Assembly: GCA_041879415.1 (NCBI GenBank)
Contig: CP090852.1
Location: 62,001 to 126,000 of the forward strand
Length of the DNA stretch: 64,000 bases
Direction of reading: 5' to 3'
DNA from: Vibrio chagasii
GTDB taxonomy: Bacteria; Pseudomonadota; Gammaproteobacteria; Enterobacterales; Vibrionaceae
Below are positions 43,932 through 56,930 of this stretch, in pieces. Under the pieces are notes generated by a model. The model saw nothing but the letters and a program-made list of their open reading frames with translations, was not told the origin of the DNA and searched no databases. Every line of letters starts with the position of its first letter. Position 1 is the stretch's first letter. Position numbers and translations under genes: made by a program.

Positions 43932-43951
43932 TTTTGCATTCGTATCCAAAA
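43932..43951. promoter_or_regulatory. Predicted LacI-family operator, HisD side
   Basis: TTTTGCATTCGTATCCAAAA fits every fixed position of the palindrome. It lies 78 nt upstream of the HisD-like start codon. Confidence 0.8.
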
Positions 43952-44029
43952 GTATACAAAAACAAAAATAAACTCTGTTAAAACTACACATAAGCAAACA
44001 CTAGGCATACGCCACAAGGAGAACTAAGC

Positions 44030-45322
44030 ATGGCTCGCATTCTAAAACACGGCATCACTGAAGAAGCATCAGCATCAAACAACGCGCAAGTACGTCAAAC
44101 GGTTGAGAACATTCTTTCTGACATCGAAAAGAAAGGTGACAGTGCAGTACGTGAGCTTTCAGAAAAATTTGATAACTGGTCTCCGGAGCAGTTTCGCTTA
44201 ACAGATGAGCAAATTCAGGCATGTGTAGACGCATTGGACGAATCTACTAAGCACGACATTGAATTTGCACAAACACAGGTTCGTAACTTCGCTCAGATCC
44301 AACGTGACTCAATGCATGATGTAGAAGTAGAGACCATGCCGGGTGTCGTACTGGGCCACAAAAACGTGCCAGTAAACAGTGTTGGTTGTTACATCCCAGG
44401 TGGTAAGTACCCATTGGTTGCATCAGCGCACATGAGTGTTCTTACTGCGAAAGTGGCTGGTGTGAAGCGTGTGATTGCTTGTGCTCCTCCTTTTAACGGT
44501 CAACCAAATGTGGCGATTGTTGCAGCAATGGCGATGGCTGGTGCGGATGAAATTTACTGTTTTGGTGGCGTACAAGCGGTAGGTGCGATGGCACTTGGTA
44601 CAGAAACGATTGCTCCAGTAGATATGATCGTTGGCCCTGGTAACGCATTTGTTGCAGAGGCAAAACGTCAGCTGTTTGGTCGTGTTGGTATTGACTTGTT
44701 CGCTGGCCCAACAGAGACGCTTGTGATTGCAGACGAAGAGGGATGTGACCCTGAATTAGCAGCAGCGGACTTACTTGGTCAAGCTGAGCACGGATACAAC
44801 TCTCCAGCAGTACTGCTAACCAATAGCGAAACTTTTGCAGAAGAGACAGTCAAAGAGATTGAGCGTCAGCTAACGATTCTTCCTACTGCTGAAGTCGCTG
44901 GTAAGGCTTGGGAAAACTACGGTCAGGTTATTGTTTGTGATAGCTACGAAGAGATGGTTGAAGTAGCAGATGACATTGCTTCTGAACACGTACAAGTAAT
45001 GACAAAAGATCCTAAGTACTTCCTAGATAACATGACTAACTACGGCGCGTTGTTCTTAGGTCGTGAGACAAACGTTTCTTACGGCGATAAGTGTATCGGT
45101 ACTAACCATACACTCCCAACAAACAAAGCAGCACGTTACACCGGTGGTCTGTGGGTTGGTAAATTCATTAAAACATGTACTTACCAGCGCGTAACTGAAG
45201 CGGCTTCACTAAAAGTAGGTGAGTACTGTTCACGTCTATGTGCACTAGAAGGTTTCGCTGGTCACAAAGAGCAAGCAGACATTCGTGTGCGTCGCTACAA
45301 AGAAAAATCGGTAGAGGCATAA
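44030..45322 (+). CDS. HisD-family NAD-dependent dehydrogenase (sulfopropanediol 3-dehydrogenase-like)
   Basis: A 430-residue histidinol-dehydrogenase homologue. The zinc ligands and catalytic residues of E. coli HisD are all kept at matching spacing: Gln251, His254, Glu319-His320, Asp353, His360, Glu407 and His412. HisD enzymes oxidise an alcohol through an aldehyde to a carboxylate with two NAD. A role in histidine synthesis is unlikely because no his genes are near and it sits with transporters and an aldolase; HpsN, acting on dihydroxypropanesulfonate, is the best-known catabolic relative. No suyAB or other sulfonate-specific lyase is present, so the substrate stays open. Confidence 0.85.
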   Translation: MARILKHGITEEASASNNAQVRQTVENILSDIEKKGDSAVRELSEKFDNWSPEQFRLTDEQIQACVDALDESTKHDIEFAQTQVRNFAQIQRDSMHDVEVETMPGVVLGHKNVPVNSVGCYIPGGKYPLVASAHMSVLTAKVAGVKRVIACAPPFNGQPNVAIVAAMAMAGADEIYCFGGVQAVGAMALGTETIAPVDMIVGPGNAFVAEAKRQLFGRVGIDLFAGPTETLVIADEEGCDPELAAADLLGQAEHGYNSPAVLLTNSETFAEETVKEIERQLTILPTAEVAGKAWENYGQVIVCDSYEEMVEVADDIASEHVQVMTKDPKYFLDNMTNYGALFLGRETNVSYGDKCIGTNHTLPTNKAARYTGGLWVGKFIKTCTYQRVTEAASLKVGEYCSRLCALEGFAGHKEQADIRVRRYKEKSVEA

Positions 45323-45323
45323 C

Positions 45324-46055
45324 ATGACAAAACTCGCCTTAGTTACAGGCGGCAGTGGCGGCATCGGTGCCGCCATATGTCACAAATTAGCGCAATCTGG
45401 CTATCGCGTTGTGTTTACCTACAACAGCAATGAGGTTGCAGCTCAACAGATCTTGGACAGCTTACAAGGTTCAGGTCATGCCATGTATCAACTGAATGTT
45501 GAAGACAGCTCTGCGATTGGCGCATTAGCGGACCAAGTTAAAGAGTCGTCGGATTCATTAGACTTGCTAGTGAACTGCGCAGGTATGACAAAGTTTGTCG
45601 CGCACAATGATTTAGCGTCTTTGAATGATGAGCTGATAGACAAGATCTTCCGTGTCAATGTTCGAGCTCCATTTGCGATGGTTCGCGCGTTTGAACCTTT
45701 ACTTCGCAGCGCTAAGGGTTGCGTAGTGAACATCACTTCGATTGCAGCACAAACGGCAATGGGTAGTAACGTGGCGTATTGTGCGAGTAAATCAGCGGTT
45801 GAAAACATGACACGTTCATTAGGCCGCGCTTTATCTCCAGATATCCGAGTACTCGCTGTTGCTCCTGGCTTAGTGGATACCGAATTTGTCAAAGGGTTAG
45901 ATGATGAATGGCGCAATGCCCAAGAGCAATCGACACCGCTTAAACGACTAGCGAGTGACGAAGAGGTTGCCAACGCTGTTTATGCAGCTGCAGAGCTACT
46001 GACATTTTCAACCGGTAACACCATCGCTGTCGATGGCGGAAGACCGCTAGGTTAG
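45324..46055 (+). CDS. Short-chain dehydrogenase/reductase (FabG-like)
   Basis: A 243-residue classical SDR. The nucleotide site TGGSGGIG is at 8-15, NCAG at 84-87, and the catalytic Ser139, Tyr152 and Lys156 are in place (YCASK). It should oxidise or reduce a hydroxyl/keto group in the pathway. It begins 1 nt after the HisD-like stop codon, a sign of coupled translation in the four-gene plus-strand operon. Confidence 0.9.
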   Translation: MTKLALVTGGSGGIGAAICHKLAQSGYRVVFTYNSNEVAAQQILDSLQGSGHAMYQLNVEDSSAIGALADQVKESSDSLDLLVNCAGMTKFVAHNDLASLNDELIDKIFRVNVRAPFAMVRAFEPLLRSAKGCVVNITSIAAQTAMGSNVAYCASKSAVENMTRSLGRALSPDIRVLAVAPGLVDTEFVKGLDDEWRNAQEQSTPLKRLASDEEVANAVYAAAELLTFSTGNTIAVDGGRPLG

Positions 46056-46072
46056 GTAAGAAGGAATTTAGA

Positions 46073-47077
46073 ATGACCCTACAAAATACAATAAATAACA
46101 ATCTCGTTCGTTACATGGAGCTTATCCCAGGCACGAGTGCTTTCATTGATGCACGTACTCCGGGAAGCGACCTAAAAGACAACTTCTGTATCATTGGTGC
46201 TGGTGTGGCTGAAAGCAGCCGTCAGCATGTTCATATTCGTGAAACAGCAGGCTTTAACATTGGTGCTGCGGGTCAGCCTCCAGGCATCAAGAACTCTCTG
46301 CACTCTCATCACACAGCCGAGCTATTCGTGGTCTTCAAAGGTCAGTTTAGATTCTACTGGGGTAATGAAGGCGAACACGAAGCGGTATTGTCGCACGGCG
46401 ATGTTATTTCGATTCCGACGAACCTTTTCCGAGGCTTTGAGGTGGTAGGGCGTGATTACGGCTTTATGTACTCTGTGTTAGGTGGTGACAACTCTGGCGG
46501 TGGCGTAGTTTGGCACCCAAGCGTGATTACAGACAGCCAAGGCTACGGTTTATACCTAAAAGCAGACGGCACGCTGGTTGATACCATTGATGGTGATGCA
46601 GTGCCTAGTGAGTCTGAATTAATGCCATTACTAACGGACGAAGAGCTGAGCAAATTCGATACCTACACAGCTGAGCAGATGATGCCTTTCGTTGCTTTGA
46701 AAAAGGATTACCGAGAAATCTCAGGTGATTTTGACAAGCCCGGCGTTAAACAGTTTGCATTAACAGGCCACCCATCTGCGAGCTATGACTTCCAAGTTAA
46801 GAGCGTGGATGACGTAAGTATCATGGCGTACGAGTTAACGGAAGGGGCGAGTATTCCTGTTCACCAACGTGATGAGAAGCAGGTGTTGATTAACTTTGAA
46901 GGCGATACTTTGCTTAACCTGGTGAAAGATGGCGAACAAGCTCAATTGGTGTTGACGACTGGCGACGTGTTTAGTGTACCAGCAGGCGCATCGTACAGCC
47001 TTGAGAACCTGCGAGGCACGAGCTTCACCTATGTGGTATTAGGTTCTGACCAACCACAAACACTGCAGGGTAACTAA
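46073..47077 (+). CDS. Bicupin protein
   Basis: A 334-residue protein with two cupin domains. The first (about 60-150) has the metal motif LHSHHTAELFVVFKGQFRFYWG and the later GDVISIPTNLFRGFE; the second (about 250-325) is more divergent (GASIPVHQRDEKQVLINFEGD, GDVFSVPAGASY) and keeps one histidine. This pattern resembles gentisate/quercetin-type dioxygenases and sugar or ketoacid isomerases. An iron- or manganese-dependent step is likely, but the reaction cannot be named. It follows the SDR by 17 nt. Confidence 0.8.
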   Translation: MTLQNTINNNLVRYMELIPGTSAFIDARTPGSDLKDNFCIIGAGVAESSRQHVHIRETAGFNIGAAGQPPGIKNSLHSHHTAELFVVFKGQFRFYWGNEGEHEAVLSHGDVISIPTNLFRGFEVVGRDYGFMYSVLGGDNSGGGVVWHPSVITDSQGYGLYLKADGTLVDTIDGDAVPSESELMPLLTDEELSKFDTYTAEQMMPFVALKKDYREISGDFDKPGVKQFALTGHPSASYDFQVKSVDDVSIMAYELTEGASIPVHQRDEKQVLINFEGDTLLNLVKDGEQAQLVLTTGDVFSVPAGASYSLENLRGTSFTYVVLGSDQPQTLQGN

Positions 47078-47793
47078 TGATGAAACCAGAAGTACCACTG
47101 TTATGGTTACCTGGTTTGTTATGTGATGAAGCGTTGTTTCAAGACGTCAATAAAGAGCTGCCCGATTGGGTGGCTCCTTTTACTTGTGACTTGGGAACCG
47201 ACACATCCATGCAAGCCTTAGCGAGCAAAGTGCTAGAGAACGCCCCGGAAAGTTTCGTGCTTGGCGGTTTATCTATGGGCGGTATTCTTGCGTTTGAAGT
47301 CTTTCGACAAGCGCCACAACGCGTGAAAGGCTTGATCTTAATGGACACCAACTCTGCAGATGAAAAGCCAGAAGTGTCTGAGAAGAGAAACGCCTTGGTT
47401 GATAAAGCAAAAGCAGGGGAGTTTGAGTTAATAACGCCTGATATTCTAATGCCAGTGCTTATTCATCCGAACCAGTTAGCAAATCAAGAGCTGACCCAAA
47501 GAATCACGAAAATGGCGAACAATATTGGCGTTGAACGGTTTGAGGCTCACGCTCAAGCATTGACGACTCGTCCTGACGCGAGACCACTATTGGCCGATAT
47601 TCAGGTTCCTACGTTGATCATCACTGGCAAAGATGACCTGTTATGTCCAATCGATAATCACCTGCTAATGGCAAAACACATCAAGCAGATATCGCTTCAT
47701 GTCATTCCTAATTGTGGACACTTATCGACGATGGAGCAACCAAAGATCGTTGCACAACATATTCGTAGCTGGTTTGAAGCCAGTCAGCTGTGA
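47077..47793 (+). CDS. Alpha/beta hydrolase
   Basis: A 238-residue cytoplasmic hydrolase. The nucleophile elbow is GGLSMGG (Ser near residue 67), the acid residue lies in ITGKDDLLCP and the catalytic histidine in NCGHLSTMEQP, so the triad is complete. It probably cleaves an ester, lactone or C-C bond of a pathway intermediate. The start overlaps the bicupin stop by one nucleotide (TAATG), and it is the last gene of the operon. Confidence 0.87.
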   Translation: MMKPEVPLLWLPGLLCDEALFQDVNKELPDWVAPFTCDLGTDTSMQALASKVLENAPESFVLGGLSMGGILAFEVFRQAPQRVKGLILMDTNSADEKPEVSEKRNALVDKAKAGEFELITPDILMPVLIHPNQLANQELTQRITKMANNIGVERFEAHAQALTTRPDARPLLADIQVPTLIITGKDDLLCPIDNHLLMAKHIKQISLHVIPNCGHLSTMEQPKIVAQHIRSWFEASQL

Positions 47794-47834
47794 CTCTTTA
47801 TAGTGAGCTGAAGAAGTTACTTTTCTGTCGAACA

Positions 47835-47867
47835 TGCAATATAAAGTGCAGTTTGCTTTATATTGCA
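47835..47867. terminator. Hairpin between the hydrolase and LysR genes
   Basis: A perfect 12-bp stem TGCAATATAAAG / CTTTATATTGCA with a 9-nt loop, between convergent genes. The stem is AT-rich with only a weak T-tail, so termination is likely but not certain. Confidence 0.65.
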
Positions 47868-47932
47868 CTTGTCACCATGTTTGCCAATACACTGGCACTG
47901 CATTTACCTAAGCACTAAAAGCCATCGTTGAT

Positions 47933-48820
47933 TTACAAGCCGCTTCCTACCTGCTTCGCCACAAACTCTACAAACCTATCCCTGAGTGGATTCTCACTCT
48001 GTTCATTCCATATTAATCCGACTGGCCAAGTGGCGTGTTCGCCTTGCAATGCAATGAATTCAACTTCGGTGTTGCTTATATGCTGTGCGCTGTTCGGCAC
48101 TATGGTGAAGCCGATATTGGCCGAGACTAGTGCAAGCAAGGTAAGAATATCATCAGCTTCTTGTGTCTTTGATAGATCGAGGTGGTTCGCTAGGCAATAT
48201 TGTTGAATTTGTCTGTCTAATCCGGGGCCACGGTGTTGAGCTAGCTTTAGATAAGGCCATTTAGGCAATTCAGACAGAAGCTGACCTTTGTTTGGCGCTT
48301 GCTTGAGAAGATCTTTGTGAATGGCAATCACAAGGTAGTCATCGAAAAGCGTTAGGCTGTTTAGAGCGGATGAACTGGGGATTCGATTGAAGCTGATATC
48401 GAGTTCGTGACTCAATAACTCATCCGTCTGTTGCTTAGAAGGTGTGTCATTTAAGGTGATGTGAACATTTGGCTGCTGTTGTTTGTACGCTGCAATCAGC
48501 TTGGGTGCTTCATGATAAGTAGAAACACCAAAGCCAATGTTCAAATGCCCCTCTGTCCCATTGACCACCGAGCCAGAAAGCTGCTCAAAGGCTTGCATTG
48601 AATCGACCAAGCGTTGGGCATCTGCTAGTAACGTCTTGCCTGCGTGCGTTAACTCGGCGCCATTTCTGCCGCGAGAGAACAGGCTCGCCCCAATATTGGA
48701 CTCAAGCCGTTGAATCTTTTTGGTGAGTGCCGACTGAGTAATGTAGAGCTGCTCTGAAGCCAAACGATAATTTCCCGACTTAGCAAGCTGACAAAATGCC
48801 TTCAGTAAATCAAATTCCAT
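47933..48820 (-). CDS. LysR-family regulator
   Basis: A 295-residue LysR-type regulator. The N-terminal helix-turn-helix reads MEFDLLKAFCQLAKSGNYRLASEQLYITQSALTKKIQRLESNIGASLFSRG, followed by the effector-binding domain with GHLNIGFG. It is divergent from the nitrilase gene 107 nt away, which is its likely target. It probably responds to an amide or nitrile-derived compound; nothing in the sequence names the ligand. Confidence 0.9.
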   Translation of the reverse strand: MEFDLLKAFCQLAKSGNYRLASEQLYITQSALTKKIQRLESNIGASLFSRGRNGAELTHAGKTLLADAQRLVDSMQAFEQLSGSVVNGTEGHLNIGFGVSTYHEAPKLIAAYKQQQPNVHITLNDTPSKQQTDELLSHELDISFNRIPSSSALNSLTLFDDYLVIAIHKDLLKQAPNKGQLLSELPKWPYLKLAQHRGPGLDRQIQQYCLANHLDLSKTQEADDILTLLALVSANIGFTIVPNSAQHISNTEVEFIALQGEHATWPVGLIWNEQSENPLRDRFVEFVAKQVGSGL

Positions 48821-48927
48821 TCCAAGTGCTCATTGAATTGAGAATATCTTTCATTATATGGAATTGAAGTGATTTTTTATACTGGGTCCATAGCAAATCG
48901 GATAAAGCGAAAATTAGAGGACGACTC

Positions 48928-49890
48928 GTGAAAAGAGACATCAAAGTAGCATCGGTGCAGTTTAACCATCATGCCGGCGACAAAGCTTACAACCTGTCGG
49001 TGATTGAGCAATACGTTCAACAAGCAGCGGGCAGTGGCGTGGAGATCATCAGCTTCCCAGAGATGTGTATTACTGGCTACTGGCATGTATCTACGTTAGG
49101 ACGAGATGAAATTGAAGCTCTTGCTGAGCCAGTACCGAGCGGCGAATCCACTCAACAGCTCGTTTCGTTGGCAACACGATTTGGAATGAGCGTTGGTGCG
49201 GGCTTGATAGAGCAGGGCGAGGATGGCGAGTTATACAACACTTATGTATTTGCGATGCCTAATGGTGAGGTACAAAAACATCGCAAATTGCACACTTTCG
49301 TAAGCCCATATATGAGCAGCGGCGATCAATACACTGTGTTTGATACGCCTCACGGATGCAAAGTGGGTATCTTGATTTGTTGGGATAACAACTTGGTTGA
49401 GAACGTTCGAATTACCGCATTGAAAGGAGCCGATATATTGATTGCACCCCATCAGACGGGCGGTTGCCAATCACGTAGCCCAAATGCCATGAAGCGAATT
49501 AACCCGGAACTATGGTTTAACCGAGATGTAAACCTGGAAGCGATTCGAGCTGAAATGCAGGGCAAGAATGGTCGCGAGTGGTTGATGCGTTGGCTACCGG
49601 CAAGAGCGCACGACAACGGCATGTTTATAGTGTTCAGCAATGGTGTGGGTGTGGATATGGATGAAGTCAGAACTGGCAATGCGATGATCCTAAGCCCTTA
49701 TGGTGAAATTATTACTGAGACAGACTGTGTTGATAACGACATGGTGATTGCGGATTTGAAAGCGCAAGAGCTAGAGATGTGTACCGGGAGACGCTGGATT
49801 CGTGGTCGTAAGCCAGAGTTATATCATTCACTTACACAGCCTCTTGGTCATGAACTGGACCCACACCAAGCGCGTTTTGCAGATAAATAA
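48928..49890 (+). CDS. Nitrilase-superfamily carbon-nitrogen hydrolase
   Basis: A 320-residue C-N hydrolase with triad Glu45 (SFPEMCITGYW), Lys120 (HRKLHTF) and Cys151 (LICWDNNLVENV). Length and motifs fit the amidase/N-carbamoyl hydrolase branch more than true nitrilases. It hydrolyses an amide or carbamoyl bond to release ammonia in the cytoplasm; the substrate is unknown. GAGGACGACTC precedes the GTG or ATG region; the GTG at 48928 is used as start. It is divergent from a LysR gene and followed by a hairpin. Confidence 0.85.
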   Translation: MKRDIKVASVQFNHHAGDKAYNLSVIEQYVQQAAGSGVEIISFPEMCITGYWHVSTLGRDEIEALAEPVPSGESTQQLVSLATRFGMSVGAGLIEQGEDGELYNTYVFAMPNGEVQKHRKLHTFVSPYMSSGDQYTVFDTPHGCKVGILICWDNNLVENVRITALKGADILIAPHQTGGCQSRSPNAMKRINPELWFNRDVNLEAIRAEMQGKNGREWLMRWLPARAHDNGMFIVFSNGVGVDMDEVRTGNAMILSPYGEIITETDCVDNDMVIADLKAQELEMCTGRRWIRGRKPELYHSLTQPLGHELDPHQARFADK

Positions 49891-49963
49891 TGTTGAAGGT
49901 GCTGGTGGGTAAAGTGAGTGAATAGTGGGTAAATGGGGGAAGGGGAGTTCTAAGCTTTAAATG

Positions 49964-50002
49964 TAGTCTCCCCACTTAAATCGTTTTTAAGTGGGGAGAC
50001 TA
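49964..50002. terminator. 17-bp perfect hairpin at the end of the atp operon
   Basis: TAGTCTCCCCACTTAAA (49964-49980) pairs perfectly with TTTAAGTGGGGAGACTA (49986-50002) around the loop TCGTT. It lies between the convergent nitrilase and atpC genes. The T-tails are short, so it may also act in mRNA stability. Confidence 0.8.
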
Positions 50003-50031
50003 TCTACACAGAAATAAGCAATTGCCTATGT

Positions 50032-50475
50032 TTAGTGGCGGGTTCGAGACGAAGTAAGATCAGCAGCTCGTAGTTGAGCAATCGCTTTGGCAAGTTCAAG
50101 CTGAGCTTGCGCAAAGTTAACGTCCACGTTGCCCTTATTGATGTTCTCTAGAGCGGCGTGTTTCGCTTCCTCTGCACGAGCACGGTCAATATCTTTGGCG
50201 TGCAAAGCGGTATCGGCCAACACCGTCACTACATCGGGCTGAACTTCAATCATCCCGCCAGACACATAAAGCACTTCATCTTCTGCTTTTGGGTCCGTGA
50301 CAAATACTGTCACGCCCGGTTTTATTTTGCTGAGAAGCGGGGAGTGACCGGGACGTATCCCGAGTTCACCATCTGCTCCAGAAACGGCTAGGGCATATGC
50401 CGGCCCTGAAAACAGCGTACCTTCCGCACTTACGATATTAAGTTGAAATGTATTGTCTGTAATTCCAATAGCCAT
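50032..50475 (-). CDS. atpC2: F1Fo-ATP synthase subunit epsilon (second copy)
   Basis: A 147-residue epsilon subunit. It has FQLNIVSAEGTLFSGPAYALAVSGADGELGIRPGHSPLLSKIKPG, the conserved N-terminal barrel, and a C-terminal helical hairpin that can inhibit the enzyme. It belongs to the central stalk. It is the last gene of the operon, 14 nt after atpD2. Confidence 0.93.
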   Translation of the reverse strand: MAIGITDNTFQLNIVSAEGTLFSGPAYALAVSGADGELGIRPGHSPLLSKIKPGVTVFVTDPKAEDEVLYVSGGMIEVQPDVVTVLADTALHAKDIDRARAEEAKHAALENINKGNVDVNFAQAQLELAKAIAQLRAADLTSSRTRH

Positions 50476-50489
50476 GATGCACCTACCTG

Positions 50490-52788
<2,299 letters not shown>

Positions 52789-52834
52789 AATCTGCTCCTA
52801 TTTGTTTTTGTTTCCAGCTAACAAACCGGAGCAC

Positions 52835-54376
52835 TTACCAAGCTTTCATCCCAACAAAACCTTCTAGAATCTCTTTAAGAGCGCTATCGATTTCGTCGTT
52901 GTAATCACCTGTCGCGTTAATCTTGTCGATCAGTGCTGGGTTTTGAGCTTTGGCGTACGCGATCAGCTCTTCTTCGAAGCGGGCTAGGTTGTTTAGCTCA
53001 ACATCGACTAGGTAGCCTTTTTCAGCTGCGTAAATCACGGTAGCTTGCTCTGCAACCGACATAGGGGAGTACTGCTTTTGTTTCATCAGCTCAGTCACGC
53101 GTTCACCATGGTCAAGTTGCTTTCGCGTCATCTCATCTAGGTCAGAAGAGAACTGAGCGAATGCCGCCAATTCACGGTATTGAGCCAGTGAAGTACGGAT
53201 ACCACCAGATAGCTTCTTGATGATCTTGCACTGCGCTGCACCACCCACACGAGATACTGAAATACCTGGGTCAACGGCTGGACGTAAGCCTGCGTTGAAT
53301 AGTTGAGTCTGTAGGAAAACCTGACCATCGGTAATCGAGATTACGTTGGTTGGTACGAATGCCGATACATCGCCTGCTTGAGTTTCAATGATAGGAAGCG
53401 CCGTTAATGAGCCTGTTTGGCCTTTTACTTCACCGTTAGTGAACTTCTCTACATACTCTGCATTGACTCGTGCTGCGCGTTCTAGCAGGCGTGAGTGAAG
53501 GTAGAATACGTCGCCAGGGAAGGCTTCACGACCCGGTGGGCGTTTAAGTAGCAATGAGATTTGGCGGTATGCGACCGCTTGTTTGGACAGGTCATCGTAG
53601 ATGATCAGTGCATCTTCACCACGGTCACGGAAGTATTCGCCCATGGTACAACCCGCGTAGGGTGCTAAGTATTGAAGCGCTGCTGATTCTGATGCTGATG
53701 CGACAACTACGATAGTGTTCTTAAGCGCGTCGTGCTCTTCGAGTTTGCGAACCACGTTAGCGATGGTTGATGCTTTTTGACCAATCGCCACATACACACA
53801 TTTAATGCCTGAGTCTTTTTGGTTGATGATAGCGTCGATTGCTAATGCTGTTTTACCTGTCTGACGGTCACCAATGATCAGTTCACGTTGACCACGACCG
53901 ATAGGCACCATGGTATCTACCGCTTTGTAGCCAGTCTGAATAGGCTGGTCTACAGACTTACGTTCAATTACACCAGGGGCAATCACTTCTACAGGGTCAA
54001 GACGGTCACAACTTACTGGACCTTTACCATCAATTGGCTCACCTAGAGTGTTTACTACACGGCCCAGAAGCCCATTACCGACTGGGACTTCCAAGATACG
54101 CCCAGTGCCTTTTACTTTCATGCCTTCAGAAAGGTCAATGTAAGGACCCATTACCACCGCACCAACAGAGTGGGTGTCTAGGTTAAGTGCAAGTGCGTAT
54201 TTGCCACCAGGTAGTTCAATCATCTCGCCTTGCATCACGTCTGCAAGACCGTTGATGGTGATGATGCCATCACGAACCGATACGATAGTGCCTTCGTTGC
54301 GAGCTTCAGTGCTCACGTTAAACTGCGAGATTCGTTCTCTAATTAGATCACTAATTTCATTTGAATTTAATTGCAT
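52835..54376 (-). CDS. atpA2: F1Fo-ATP synthase subunit alpha (second copy)
   Basis: A 513-residue non-catalytic alpha subunit with Walker A GDRQTGKT at 169-176 and the conserved C-terminal region ([10 protein letters not shown]). Length and motifs are standard. It forms the alpha3-beta3 hexamer with AtpD2 and lies 8 nt after atpH2 (delta). Confidence 0.95.
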   Translation of the reverse strand: MQLNSNEISDLIRERISQFNVSTEARNEGTIVSVRDGIITINGLADVMQGEMIELPGGKYALALNLDTHSVGAVVMGPYIDLSEGMKVKGTGRILEVPVGNGLLGRVVNTLGEPIDGKGPVSCDRLDPVEVIAPGVIERKSVDQPIQTGYKAVDTMVPIGRGQRELIIGDRQTGKTALAIDAIINQKDSGIKCVYVAIGQKASTIANVVRKLEEHDALKNTIVVVASASESAALQYLAPYAGCTMGEYFRDRGEDALIIYDDLSKQAVAYRQISLLLKRPPGREAFPGDVFYLHSRLLERAARVNAEYVEKFTNGEVKGQTGSLTALPIIETQAGDVSAFVPTNVISITDGQVFLQTQLFNAGLRPAVDPGISVSRVGGAAQCKIIKKLSGGIRTSLAQYRELAAFAQFSSDLDEMTRKQLDHGERVTELMKQKQYSPMSVAEQATVIYAAEKGYLVDVELNNLARFEEELIAYAKAQNPALIDKINATGDYNDEIDSALKEILEGFVGMKAW

Positions 54377-54384
54377 TTTATTAC

Positions 54385-54936
54385 CTATCTCGCGTGAAGT
54401 TGATTAGCTAATCGGCTTATTGATGTGTTCAATGAACCATCGATAACGGTTTCACCCGCCTTGATGACAATCCCACCGACCAGTGAGTCGTCAATCACCT
54501 GTTCTAATTCAACCTGACGCTCTAATTTCTTCTCAAGTGCAGCCGTTAATGAGGTAACTTGACCTGATGTAAGGCATTCTGAGCTGGTGACAGTGACAGG
54601 AATTACACGTTCATGTTCGTCCTTCAGCTCGCTGAACAAGCTAAACAAGTCTTTTACGACGGAAAGGCGACCATTCTCAGCCAACACTCGAATTAGGTTG
54701 ATAACGTGTTCATCAACCAACCCTTGGCAAACGTGAATGATGAGATTGGCGAGCTGTTCAGTTTGTTGGGCGCTTGCCCCTTCTGCTGAGATAATCTGAT
54801 CAGCGATCGCTTCTTCTTCCGTTACTGCCACAAGAATTGAAAGCATCGAGTGCCACTCTTGTAACTTGTTTTCACCCAAAGCAAAGTCGAATGAGGCTTT
54901 GGCGTAGGGATGAGCAATATTGGTGTAATCTGACAT
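54385..54936 (-). CDS. atpH2: F1Fo-ATP synthase subunit delta (second copy)
   Basis: A 183-residue delta subunit (OSCP type) that links the b stalk to the top of F1. It has [22 protein letters not shown] at the N-terminus and the C-terminal pattern [33 protein letters not shown]. It sits in the usual position between b and alpha. Confidence 0.94.
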   Translation of the reverse strand: MSDYTNIAHPYAKASFDFALGENKLQEWHSMLSILVAVTEEEAIADQIISAEGASAQQTEQLANLIIHVCQGLVDEHVINLIRVLAENGRLSVVKDLFSLFSELKDEHERVIPVTVTSSECLTSGQVTSLTAALEKKLERQVELEQVIDDSLVGGIVIKAGETVIDGSLNTSISRLANQLHAR

Positions 54937-54947
54937 ACTGCCTCCGC

Positions 54948-55418
54948 TTACAGTTCGCTAATGAGTTGGTCAACTAACGCTCGGTTCGTTTCTGAATCTA
55001 GGTTTTTGTTGATCAGTTTCTGTGCACTTTGAATAACAGCGTCTGCCATGTCTGCCTGAAGTTCACGACGTAACTTTTGACGCTCACTTTCTAGTTCGGC
55101 TCTGCCTTGCTCTAAGATGCGAGCTTTTTCTTGCTCTGCTTCTTCGTGCGCTAAGCTGATGATTTCATTGCGGCGTTTTTTGCCTTGTTCAATCAGTTCA
55201 GTGACGTTGCGTTTTGCATCTTCGACAATTTGTGCGCCATTGGATTTTGCTAGTTCTAGCTCTTTCGCTGCATTCTCTGAATGGCGTAAACCATCAGCAA
55301 TTTCTTTTTGGCGCTCGTCTAACATTGCGGTGAGAGGGGGCCATACATATTTCATGCATAGCCAAACAAAAATCACGAATGAGATTGCTTGCCCGAACAT
55401 GCTTGCATTTAAGTTCAT
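54948..55418 (-). CDS. atpF2: F1Fo-ATP synthase subunit b (second copy)
   Basis: A 156-residue b subunit: one N-terminal membrane helix (about 5-23, [17 protein letters not shown]) followed by a long charged coiled coil that forms the outer stalk. It is the usual length and follows subunit c by 55 nt. Confidence 0.94.
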   Translation of the reverse strand: MNLNASMFGQAISFVIFVWLCMKYVWPPLTAMLDERQKEIADGLRHSENAAKELELAKSNGAQIVEDAKRNVTELIEQGKKRRNEIISLAHEEAEQEKARILEQGRAELESERQKLRRELQADMADAVIQSAQKLINKNLDSETNRALVDQLISEL

Positions 55419-55473
55419 ACCTTCCTCGCTAAATCTTGATTAATTACAAATTGATCTTTTCAAAGCTTTTTGA

Positions 55474-55710
55474 TTAAGCCACGGCGAAGATGATGTATAG
55501 ACCGATACCAACACCGATCATTGGTACTGCATCCACAAGACCCATCATGATGAAGAATTGAGTACGAAGCATTGGAGTAAGGTCTGGTTGACGAGCAACA
55601 CCCTCAAGGTATTTACCTGCCAAGTTACCAATACCTGACGCTGCACCTGCCGCACCTAAACCAATCAGTAATGCACCTGCTACATATAAAACTGCGCTTA
55701 CGATATCCAT
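55474..55710 (-). CDS. atpE2: F1Fo-ATP synthase subunit c (second copy)
   Basis: A 78-residue proteolipid with two membrane helices and the polar loop [13 protein letters not shown]. The ion-binding acid is Asp60 in [14 protein letters not shown], as in the E. coli proton-type ring. The Gln and Glu-Ser/Thr residues that mark sodium-binding rings are absent, so the enzyme is predicted to use protons. Confidence 0.95.
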   Translation of the reverse strand: MDIVSAVLYVAGALLIGLGAAGAASGIGNLAGKYLEGVARQPDLTPMLRTQFFIMMGLVDAVPMIGVGIGLYIIFAVA

Positions 55711-55756
55711 TTGTATCTCCGATAAATAATTTGTTAGTTAAATTTTTAGTTATTAA

Positions 55757-56930
<1,174 letters not shown>

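Larger units (their letters stand above)
43689..44029. other. Divergent promoter region of the catabolic locus
   Basis: 341 bp between the aldolase (minus) and HisD-like (plus) genes, AT-rich. It contains operator-like palindromes at 43720-43739 and 43932-43951, each next to one of the two genes, so both directions are probably under the same regulator. Confidence 0.65.

Noticed and set aside
44030..45322. Histidine-biosynthesis hisD.
   Set aside because: No other his gene is nearby and the context is catabolic with transporters, aldolase and regulator, although all catalytic residues match HisD.
55474..55710. Sodium-dependent ATP synthase.
   Set aside because: The c subunit lacks the Gln and Glu-Ser/Thr sodium signature and resembles the proton type.
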